DNA of 8,083 nt from an uncultured Clostridia bacterium (lineage in GTDB: Bacteria; Bacillota; Clostridia; Oscillospirales; CAG-272), in contig CAJGDZ010000079.1 of the NCBI GenBank assembly GCA_904502055.1, forward strand, positions 1 to 8,083, read 5' to 3'. The position numbers were made by a program, and so were the translations under genes. This document shows, piece after piece, positions 1 through 5,526 of this stretch. The notes under the pieces are model-generated. The model searched no databases, was not told where the DNA came from, and saw only the letters and a program-made list of their open reading frames with translations. The stretch's first letter is position 1, and every line of letters starts with the position of its first letter.

Positions 1-1
1 A

Positions 2-616
2 AAAGGGAAAAACAAAGTAGCATTGCAAGAAGAATGCGTACTAAGTGTATCAAAAGATACACTTGTGATTGCAATTGTTTCTCGTTTGGCTTCTCACAAG
101 GGGCTGGATCTTGTTGTGGAGATTGCCGAGAGAGTCCTTTCGGAGCGAGACGTTCAGCTCATCGTTCTTGGCCAAGGCGAGGGGCGGTACGAGCAATTCT
201 TCCGTGAGCTTGAAAAGCGGTTTCCCGGGAAAATGAGGGCGCTGATCTGTTATGACCGCGCGCTTTCCAAGAAGGTTTACGCCGCCGCAGACGTGTTTGT
301 TATGCCGTCAAAAAGCGAGCCCTGCGGTCTTTCGCAGATGATCGCCTCGCGGTACGGCGCGGTTCCCGTGGTGCGTGAGACGGGCGGACTATACGATTCC
401 ATAAAGCCTTATCGGGAGGAAGCGGGCGAGATTTTTGGAAACGGCTTTACCTTTGCCGACTATTCTGCAAAGGCGCTGTGGGGCAGCCTTCTTGCAGCTG
501 AGTCGCTTTACCGCCGATCGGACGCTTGGTCGCGGCTTGTGAGGACGGTTATGACAACCGACTTCTCGTGGTCGGCATCCGCCAAAAAATATTTGGAAAT
601 GTATCAAGAGATATAA
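2..616 (+). CDS. glgA: Glycogen synthase, C-terminal part (5' end outside window)
   Basis: ADP-glucose-dependent glycogen synthase of glycosyltransferase family 5, which extends alpha-1,4-glucan chains in the cytoplasm. The reading frame is open from base 2, so the gene enters from the left edge; 204 codons are visible of a family length near 480. What is seen is the C-terminal GT-B Rossmann lobe. The SRLASHKGLDL motif carries the Arg (83-85) and Lys (98-100) expected to contact the donor phosphates, spaced five residues apart as in E. coli GlgA (R300/K305). SEPCGLSQMIA contains the conserved Glu (317-319) of the EPCGL motif, followed by VVRETGGL. The C-terminal helix (DFSWSASAKKYLEMYQEI) is a normal GlgA ending, so the 3' end is intact. 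The stop is 20 nt before glgP, consistent with one operon. A different GT5 starch synthase-like enzyme is the only real alternative. Promoter and N-terminal lobe are not visible. Confidence 0.95.
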   Translation, partial: KGKNKVALQEECVLSVSKDTLVIAIVSRLASHKGLDLVVEIAERVLSERDVQLIVLGQGEGRYEQFFRELEKRFPGKMRALICYDRALSKKVYAAADVFVMPSKSEPCGLSQMIASRYGAVPVVRETGGLYDSIKPYREEAGEIFGNGFTFADYSAKALWGSLLAAESLYRRSDAWSRLVRTVMTTDFSWSASAKKYLEMYQEI

Positions 617-622
617 AAACAG

Positions 623-628
623 AAAGGA
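623..628 (+). promoter_or_regulatory. Ribosome binding site of glgP
   Basis: AAAGGA lies 8 nt before the ATG at 637. It settles the glgP start: the frame is open back to an ATG at 526, but that ATG is inside glgA, has no comparable site, and would add 37 residues unlike any phosphorylase. Confidence 0.75.
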
Positions 629-636
629 AATTCTCT

Positions 637-3072
637 ATGTCAAAAACCATGACCGAAAAGCAGGTTCGGGAAAATATCGAGGCCAAGCTGTCCAGACAGT
701 TCGGCTGTACGGCAGACGAGGCCTCGCGCGAGCAGATGTATAAGGCGGCGGCTATGACGGTGAAGGACATTCTGACGGCCAAGCGGACGGCCTATAAAAA
801 TAAGGTGAACGAGGCAGGAGCCAAGCGCGTGTACTATATGTGTATGGAGTTTTTGCTCGGACGCTCCTTGCGCACAAATCTGTGCAATCTCGGTCTTGCC
901 GAGCCTTACCGTGCGGCGCTTTCGGCACTGGGCTTTGACCTGGAGGATCTTTATGAATGCGAGCCCGATGCGGGGCTTGGAAACGGCGGCCTTGGGCGTC
1001 TGGCCGCCTGCTTTATGGACTCACTTTCCTCGCTTGATTATCCCGCCACGGGATTTTCGATCTGCTACGAATACGGTCTTTTCAAGCAGATGATCGTGGA
1101 CGGCGTGCAGATCGAGCTTCCCGACGTTTGGCTTCCGGGCGGCGAGGTGTGGCTCACGCCGCGCACCGATCGCATCTTCAAGGTGCGAATGGGTGGCCGT
1201 ATTCATGAGGAATGGAAAAACGGACATCTTGAGATCTCCTATGATGGCGGTGACGTGATCGAGGCGGTGCCCTACGATATGATGATTTCGGGTGCGGATA
1301 GCGATGCGGTCAGCCTTCTCAGACTCTGGAAGGCGCGGGATATTCACAACTTCAATATGGGGCTTTTTACCCAGGGGCAGTATACCCGAGCACTTGAGGA
1401 GAGCACCAACGCGGAGATCATTTCCAAGGTGCTGTATCCGTCCGACAACCACACCGAGGGCAAGCTATTGCGTCTTTCCCAGCAATACTTTTTGGTTTCC
1501 GCTTCTGTTCAGAGCATCGTGCGCGACCATATGGCAATCTACGGTACGCTGGACAATTTTCCCGACAAGGTGGCCATTCACATCAACGATACCCACCCTG
1601 CGCTTTGCATTCCCGAGCTGATGCGTATTCTGATCGACGAGTATTTCTTTTCCTGGGAAAAGGCGTGGGACACGGTGTGCCGCACGATGTCCTACACCAA
1701 TCATACGGTGATGCCCGAGGCGCTGGAGACCTGGAATGAGGATCTCTTCCGCTTGAAGCTCCCACGCATTTACGGCATTGTAAAGGAAATCAACGAACGC
1801 TTTTGCCGTGATGCCTGGCAAAGCTTTCCGGGCAACTGGGATCGCATTTCGGCCATGAGCGTCATTGGCTATGGGCAGGTGCGAATGGCCAATCTTTCCG
1901 TCATCGGCTCACACTCGGTGAACGGGGTTTCAAGGCTTCATTCCGATATCCTCAAGAGTGCGACCTTTAAGGATTTTCACCGTATGTACCCCGAGCGCTT
2001 TGACAACGTCACCAACGGCATTGCGCACAGACGTTGGCTTTGCTACGCCAACCCGCGTCTGGCGGAGCTTCTGGATAACTGCATCGGTCCTGCCTACCGC
2101 CGCGAGCCTGAGCGCCTTCTGGATTTTGCCGAGTTTGCTGACGATCGCTCGGTTCTGGAGGCGATGCGGGACATCAAGCACCAAAACAAGGTGGCGTTTT
2201 CCACCTATCTTATGAAAAAAACGGGAAGGAGCATCGACACACATTCGGTTTTTGACGTTCAGATCAAGCGCCTGCACGAGTACAAGCGCCAGCTTCTGAA
2301 TGCGCTGAACATCATCGGTCTTTATCTGGATCTGAAGGACGATCCCGACAGGGAAATGCAGCCGCAGACCTTTATCTTCGGTGCCAAGGCGGCACCCGGC
2401 TATCATATGGCCAAGCAGATCATTCGCTTGCTTTGCTATATCAGCCGAGACATCGAGAACGATCCAAAGATTCGCGAGAGGCTTCAGGTCGTCTTCCTGG
2501 AGGATTACAACGTCAGCCTTGCCGAGGCGCTTATTCCCGCGGCCGAGATCAGCGAGCAGATCTCGCTTGCAGGAAAGGAGGCGAGCGGCACGGGATGTAT
2601 GAAGCTGATGATGAACGGTGCGATCACCGTCGGCACGCTGGACGGTGCCAACGTGGAGATGCTGGCCGCCGCGGGGAATGAAAATATGTTTATTTTCGGT
2701 TTAAACAGTCGCGAGGTCGACGAGCTGTGGACCAGGGGGTATTACGCCGCAACCTACTACAGCAACAACGAGCGGCTCAAGCGTATCGTCAACCATCTGC
2801 ATCTTGGCTTTGCCGGTGAATCCTTTGCGGAGATCGCAATGTATTTGCTTTCAGGACAGGGGATCGCCGATCCGTATATGTGTCTTGCGGATTTTGAATC
2901 CTACCGCCAGACCCACGAGAGTATGATCGCGGCGTATGCGGACAAGACAAGGTGGAACCGCATGTCGCTTTTGAACGTTGCCGCGTCGGGGTATTTTGCC
3001 GCTGACCGCAGCATCGAGGAATACGCCACGCGCATCTGGGGGCTGAAGCGGCTCTCGCTTGAAGGAGAATGA
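637..3072 (+). CDS. glgP: Glycogen/maltodextrin phosphorylase
   Basis: PLP-dependent alpha-glucan phosphorylase (GT35). It releases glucose-1-phosphate from the non-reducing ends of glycogen or maltodextrin using inorganic phosphate, in the cytoplasm. The protein is 811 aa, normal for bacterial enzymes, with no N-terminal regulatory extension of the animal type. Visible motifs: the glycine-rich loop DAGLGNGGLGRLAACF (residues 111-126), HINDTHPAL (315-323), YTNHTVMPEALE with the active-site His356, VTNGIAHRRW, and FDVQIKRLHEYKRQ (539-552), whose Arg545 and Lys550 match the phosphate-binding Arg569/Lys574 pair of the muscle enzyme. The cofactor site is EASGTGCMKLMMNGAITVGTLDGANVE, with PLP lysine Lys656; the residue two before the lysine is Cys654 where well-studied enzymes have Asn. 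It lies 20 nt after glgA and 1 nt before the GH13 gene. GlgP and MalP cannot be separated by sequence alone; the glgA neighbour favours glycogen. Confidence 0.96.
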   Translation: MSKTMTEKQVRENIEAKLSRQFGCTADEASREQMYKAAAMTVKDILTAKRTAYKNKVNEAGAKRVYYMCMEFLLGRSLRTNLCNLGLAEPYRAALSALGFDLEDLYECEPDAGLGNGGLGRLAACFMDSLSSLDYPATGFSICYEYGLFKQMIVDGVQIELPDVWLPGGEVWLTPRTDRIFKVRMGGRIHEEWKNGHLEISYDGGDVIEAVPYDMMISGADSDAVSLLRLWKARDIHNFNMGLFTQGQYTRALEESTNAEIISKVLYPSDNHTEGKLLRLSQQYFLVSASVQSIVRDHMAIYGTLDNFPDKVAIHINDTHPALCIPELMRILIDEYFFSWEKAWDTVCRTMSYTNHTVMPEALETWNEDLFRLKLPRIYGIVKEINERFCRDAWQSFPGNWDRISAMSVIGYGQVRMANLSVIGSHSVNGVSRLHSDILKSATFKDFHRMYPERFDNVTNGIAHRRWLCYANPRLAELLDNCIGPAYRREPERLLDFAEFADDRSVLEAMRDIKHQNKVAFSTYLMKKTGRSIDTHSVFDVQIKRLHEYKRQLLNALNIIGLYLDLKDDPDREMQPQTFIFGAKAAPGYHMAKQIIRLLCYISRDIENDPKIRERLQVVFLEDYNVSLAEALIPAAEISEQISLAGKEASGTGCMKLMMNGAITVGTLDGANVEMLAAAGNENMFIFGLNSREVDELWTRGYYAATYYSNNERLKRIVNHLHLGFAGESFAEIAMYLLSGQGIADPYMCLADFESYRQTHESMIAAYADKTRWNRMSLLNVAASGYFAADRSIEEYATRIWGLKRLSLEGE
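3061..3067 (+). promoter_or_regulatory. Ribosome binding site of the GH13 gene, inside the glgP end
   Basis: GAAGGAG lies in the last codons of glgP, 6 nt before the ATG at 3074. It decides the start. The frame also has a TTG at 3059, but that codon is upstream of and overlaps this site, so initiation there is unlikely. Confidence 0.8.
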
Positions 3073-3073
3073 G

Positions 3074-4987
3074 ATGTTGCCAAGGCATCACAATTTGATA
3101 GAAAACGGACACCTGCCTCGCATTTGCAAAACGGTGGGCGGAGAAGATGCTTCAAGGCGCGGCGCCTTTGCCCGTGGTACGGAGCTGATTTTCTCTGTGT
3201 ATGCTCCAAGACGGTTGGGGGTTACTGCGGTGACACTCCGGATCGCGAGGGACGGCGAGGCGGCAGCCGACCTTCCGTTTGCCTTTGTTGATTCGGCGCG
3301 CGGTGTAGACGAATACCGCTTGACGCTTACGCTCGACAAAGCGTTTTGCCGTGGTGAGGACGCGCTGTTTTACTATGAGATTTTATTTTCACGCGGCGCA
3401 GAAACGCTGTATACCGATTCGGTCAACAACATGGATTTTACTCTCTCCGCACAATCGGCCGGTCGGTTTCGCTTGCTTGTCTACCGTGCCGATTTTCAGG
3501 TTCCCGAATGGTTTGCGGGCGGTACGATGTACCACATTTTTGTTGACCGCTTCCGTCGCGGCGTGCCTGAGCGTGCTCCGCGCGCCGACGCGCGCCTGAA
3601 TCCCGATTGGGAAAAGGGAATTCCCGATTATCCCGAGCGTGCGGGCGATGCCTTTGACAACAACACCTTTTTCGGAGGCGACCTTGAGGGGGTGAGGGAA
3701 AAGCTGGACTATCTTTCCTCGCTCGGTGTTACGGTGATCTACCTTTGTCCGATCTTCAAGTCGCATTCCAATCACAAATACGACACGGGCGACTACGAGC
3801 AGGTGGACGAAATGTTTGGCGGAGAGGAGGCGCTCCGCGATCTGATCCGCGCGGCAAAGGAAAAGGGCATTCGCCTGATTCTGGACGGCGTTTTCAATCA
3901 TACGGGCGACGATAGCCGCTATTTCAATCGTTACGGAAATTACGACAGTCTCGGCGCGTATCAGTCGCCGGACTCGCCGTATTTTGACTGGTACCGCTTC
4001 GACAAACACCCCGACCGCTATGACGCTTGGTGGGGCATTGATATTTTGCCCAAGCTCAACCATGGCTGTGAGGCGTGTCGCCAATTTTTTGTGGGCGAGG
4101 GCGGCATTGTTCAGCGCTATCTCCAAATGGGGATCGGCGGATGGCGGCTGGACGTGGCCGATGAGCTTTCGGACGAATTTCTGGATGAACTGAGAAGCCG
4201 CGCCAAGCAAACTTCAAGGGATGCTCTGATTATCGGTGAGGTATGGGAAAACGCCGCCGACAAGATCGCCTACGGAAAAAGGCGGCGCTATTTCCGCGGC
4301 ACTCAGCTTGACAGTGTGATGAATTATCCGCTGAAGGACGCCATTCTCGCCTTTGTCTTGCACGGCGATGCTTCGTGCCTGTACAACACCGTGACCGAGC
4401 TGTATTCCTCCTATCCGCCTTTGGTTTGCGATGCTTTGATGAATCTCCTGGGTACCCACGATACGGCGCGTATTCTGTCGGTGCTTGGCGGCGCACCGCT
4501 TGAGAAAATGGAGAACCGCGAGCTGGCTCGGTTTCGCCTGAGTGTGGAGCAGAGAAGGATGGCCATTGCGCGCCTTAAGGTGGCGTCGACCTTGCAGTTT
4601 ACTCTGCCGGGCGTGCCGTCCGTATATTACGGCGACGAGGCGGGACTTGAGGGTGGTCGCGATCCCTTTTGCCGTATGCCCTATCCGTGGGGACGCGAGG
4701 AGGAGGATCTTGTGGAGCATTACCGCTTTCTTGGAGGGCTTCGCGCAAAGCATTCCGTATTTCGGCACGGCGCCCTTTGCTTTTGGGAGTACCGAGAACA
4801 CCTTGTGGCGTATACCCGTGAGAGCAAGGACGAGCGCCTCTTGATCCTCGCCAACAGCGGCGAGAGGGCGGAAGCTCTTTCTCTCCCCTCAGCGTGGACG
4901 GACGTGGCAACGGGAGAGCGGATGTGCGGCTCTGTTTCGCTGGAACCGATGAGCGCCAGAGTGTTGTCGGAGCAGGCTTTTCTTTGA
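3074..4987 (+). CDS. GH13 alpha-amylase / neopullulanase-like glucan hydrolase
   Basis: Retaining alpha-glucan hydrolase of the alpha-amylase clan, 637 aa, with no signal peptide, so probably cytoplasmic and acting on glycogen, maltodextrin or limit dextrin. Residues about 20-140 are a beta-rich N-terminal module like those of neopullulanases and cyclomaltodextrinases (ELIFSVYAPRR, DEYRLTLTLD). The catalytic barrel begins near GGTMYHIFVDRF (150-161), with FFGGDLEGV ending in the barrel-entry region (Asp203). All conserved regions are present: DGVFNHTG (Asp271-His276), LPKLN (325-329, matching the MPKLN region V of the neopullulanase group), GWRLDVADE with nucleophile Asp360, IIGEVWENA with acid/base Glu389, and GTHDT with the third carboxylate Asp463. 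A short beta domain closes the protein. The start is 1 nt past the glgP stop, implying translational coupling. The exact subfamily (GH13_20 or a related one) and alpha-1,4 versus alpha-1,6 preference cannot be read from sequence. Confidence 0.92.
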   Translation: MLPRHHNLIENGHLPRICKTVGGEDASRRGAFARGTELIFSVYAPRRLGVTAVTLRIARDGEAAADLPFAFVDSARGVDEYRLTLTLDKAFCRGEDALFYYEILFSRGAETLYTDSVNNMDFTLSAQSAGRFRLLVYRADFQVPEWFAGGTMYHIFVDRFRRGVPERAPRADARLNPDWEKGIPDYPERAGDAFDNNTFFGGDLEGVREKLDYLSSLGVTVIYLCPIFKSHSNHKYDTGDYEQVDEMFGGEEALRDLIRAAKEKGIRLILDGVFNHTGDDSRYFNRYGNYDSLGAYQSPDSPYFDWYRFDKHPDRYDAWWGIDILPKLNHGCEACRQFFVGEGGIVQRYLQMGIGGWRLDVADELSDEFLDELRSRAKQTSRDALIIGEVWENAADKIAYGKRRRYFRGTQLDSVMNYPLKDAILAFVLHGDASCLYNTVTELYSSYPPLVCDALMNLLGTHDTARILSVLGGAPLEKMENRELARFRLSVEQRRMAIARLKVASTLQFTLPGVPSVYYGDEAGLEGGRDPFCRMPYPWGREEEDLVEHYRFLGGLRAKHSVFRHGALCFWEYREHLVAYTRESKDERLLILANSGERAEALSLPSAWTDVATGERMCGSVSLEPMSARVLSEQAFL

Positions 4988-4995
4988 TTTTACTA

Positions 4996-5024
4996 TTGAC
5001 AAAAGATGGCTTGTCCAGTATAAT
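4996..5024 (+). promoter_or_regulatory. Consensus vegetative (sigma-A) promoter for the 112-aa gene
   Basis: TTGACA (4996-5001) and TATAAT (5019-5024) both match consensus 6/6 with an exactly 17-nt spacer. It starts 8 nt after the GH13 stop. Transcription would start near 5031, about 55 nt before the ATG at 5086. This makes the small gene a separate, potentially strongly and constitutively expressed unit. Confidence 0.88.
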
Positions 5025-5032
5025 AAAAATAC

Positions 5033-5071
5033 GAATTCTTATCCCGCAGGAAGTCGCCTGCGGGAATTCTT
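5033..5071 (+). repeat. 8-bp direct repeat GAATTCTT flanking a hairpin
   Basis: GAATTCTT occurs at 5033-5040 and again at 5064-5071, one copy on each side of the GC-rich hairpin. Because GAATTC is its own reverse complement, the two copies could also pair with each other and extend the stem, leaving a small bulge on the 5' side. The repeat may be chance or a product of the hairpin structure; no mobile-element features accompany it. Confidence 0.5.
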
Positions 5072-5073
5072 TT
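5043..5073 (+). terminator. GC-rich hairpin with short U-run: leader attenuator or glg terminator
   Basis: CCCGCAGG (5043-5050) and CCTGCGGG (5057-5064) form a perfect 8-bp stem with a 6-nt loop. It is followed by AATTCTTTT, a modest U-rich tail ending at 5073. It is the only terminator-like structure after the GH13 gene, yet it sits downstream of the strong promoter and 22 nt before the next start codon. It could end read-through from the glg genes, partly attenuate the 112-aa gene, or protect the mRNA 5' end. The tail is imperfect, so efficient termination is uncertain. Confidence 0.55.
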
Positions 5074-5074
5074 C

Positions 5075-5080
5075 GGGGGG
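5075..5080 (+). promoter_or_regulatory. Unusual all-G ribosome binding site of the 112-aa gene
   Basis: GGGGGG lies 5 nt before the ATG at 5086. It can pair with the CCUCC of 16S rRNA only by using a G-U wobble, unlike the AGGAG/GGAGGAG sites of the neighbouring genes. It supports this ATG over in-frame codons further upstream, which lie inside the GH13 gene or before the promoter. Confidence 0.6.
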
Positions 5081-5085
5081 ATATT

Positions 5086-5424
5086 ATGTTCAAAAAATTG
5101 TTTGAAAAGCTGACCAAAAGCAAAAATCCCGAAAGCAAACGCTATCGCTACGATATGGCCAAGCAGATCTGCGGTCACCACGTCAAGTACGTGACCGAGA
5201 AAAAGGACGGTGTGGACGAGGTGATCGGTCGCAGCGGCGCTCTCAACATCCGCGGTGACGAGCTTCTTGTTTTTGCTTCGTCGGATATTTTGATGCGTTG
5301 TCGCATCGAGGACATGCAGGCGTGGGAGCTTCTTTCCAAGGACGGTGTTGTCATCACCGCCCCCGATCTTCAGCGCGGCGGCGAGGAGAGGACCATCATC
5401 GTTTATTATGTATATTACCGCTAA
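5086..5424 (+). CDS. Small protein of unknown function (112 aa)
   Basis: I do not recognise this protein with certainty and assign no function. The 112-aa product starts with a lysine-rich, probably helical segment (MFKKLFEKLTKSK, with K/R up to residue 21). The rest looks mainly beta: HVKYVTEK (32-39), ALNIRGDELLVFAS (52-65), ILMRCRIEDM (68-77), then DGVVITAPD and a tyrosine-rich ending, IIVYYVYYR (104-112). The strand pattern around GDELLVFASSDILMRCRIEDMQAWEL is loosely like small PH-like beta folds, but this is only an impression. There is no signal peptide and no membrane segment. Two cysteines (29, 72) are not in a metal-binding arrangement. The gene has its own consensus promoter and a hairpin in its leader, and is separate from both flanking operons. 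Codon use resembles its neighbours. The frame is open upstream to 4894, but the promoter and ribosome site favour 5086. Confidence 0.82.
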   Translation: MFKKLFEKLTKSKNPESKRYRYDMAKQICGHHVKYVTEKKDGVDEVIGRSGALNIRGDELLVFASSDILMRCRIEDMQAWELLSKDGVVITAPDLQRGGEERTIIVYYVYYR

Positions 5425-5443
5425 GACATTGAAAAAAAAAGAA

Positions 5444-5483
5444 CGAAAAAGAGAAAAAGTATTGCTTTTTCGCGAAAAAAGAG
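5444..5483 (+). repeat. A-rich repeat/palindrome cluster upstream of uxaB
   Basis: CGAAAAAGAG (5444-5453) recurs as CGAAAAAAGAG (5473-5483). Between them is the inverse arm CTTTTTCG (5465-5472). This arm can pair with the first copy, with GAAAAAG at 5453-5459 (7-bp stem, 5-nt loop), or with the downstream copy. None is followed by a T-run, so this is not a normal terminator for the 112-aa gene. The cluster overlaps the uxaB promoter and may be protein-binding DNA. Confidence 0.5.
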
Positions 5484-5489
5484 TATAAT
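5462..5489 (+). promoter_or_regulatory. Probable uxaBA promoter
   Basis: A perfect -10 box TATAAT (5484-5489) has a poor -35 candidate TTGCTT (5462-5467) 16 nt upstream. Transcription would begin near 5496, giving a leader of about 30 nt before uxaB. The weak -35 beside a perfect -10 fits a regulated promoter, as expected for a sugar-acid operon. Confidence 0.7.
5466..5479. promoter_or_regulatory. Perfect palindrome in the uxaB promoter: candidate operator
   Basis: TTTTTCGCGAAAAA is an uninterrupted 14-bp palindrome lying almost entirely in the spacer between the -35 and -10 positions. A repressor bound here would block RNA polymerase. Hexuronate operons in Bacillota are commonly controlled by LacI- or GntR-family repressors that bind palindromes. 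No regulator gene is visible in the window, so the cognate protein is unknown. Confidence 0.45.
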
Positions 5490-5511
5490 ATAAAGGTCAT
5501 ATAAAACATTT

Positions 5512-5518
5512 GGAGGAG
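5512..5518 (+). promoter_or_regulatory. Strong ribosome binding site of uxaB
   Basis: GGAGGAG sits 8 nt before the ATG at 5527, an ideal site that fixes the uxaB start. Confidence 0.85.
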
Positions 5519-5526
5519 TACATATT

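Noticed and set aside
526..636. N-terminal extension of GlgP to the ATG at 526
   Set aside because: It would overlap 91 nt of glgA, lacks a ribosome site and adds residues foreign to the family; ATG 637 has AAAGGA at proper distance.
3389..4210. 273-codon minus-strand frame opposite the GH13 gene
   Set aside because: Shadow of a gene with all GH13 catalytic regions intact; no ribosome site or family motif in the antisense frame.
4894..5085. N-terminal extension of the 112-aa protein upstream to 4894
   Set aside because: Most of the extension lies inside the GH13 gene or the promoter/hairpin region, so it would precede the transcription start near 5031.
4988..5085. Riboswitch in the leader of the 112-aa gene
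   Set aside because: The leader is only about 55 nt with one simple hairpin, too short and too simple for any aptamer class I can recognise.
5437..5481. Intrinsic terminator after the 112-aa gene
   Set aside because: Stems can be drawn from GAAAAAG and CTTTTTC arms, but they are nearly all A-T and are not followed by a T-run; the region overlaps the next promoter instead.
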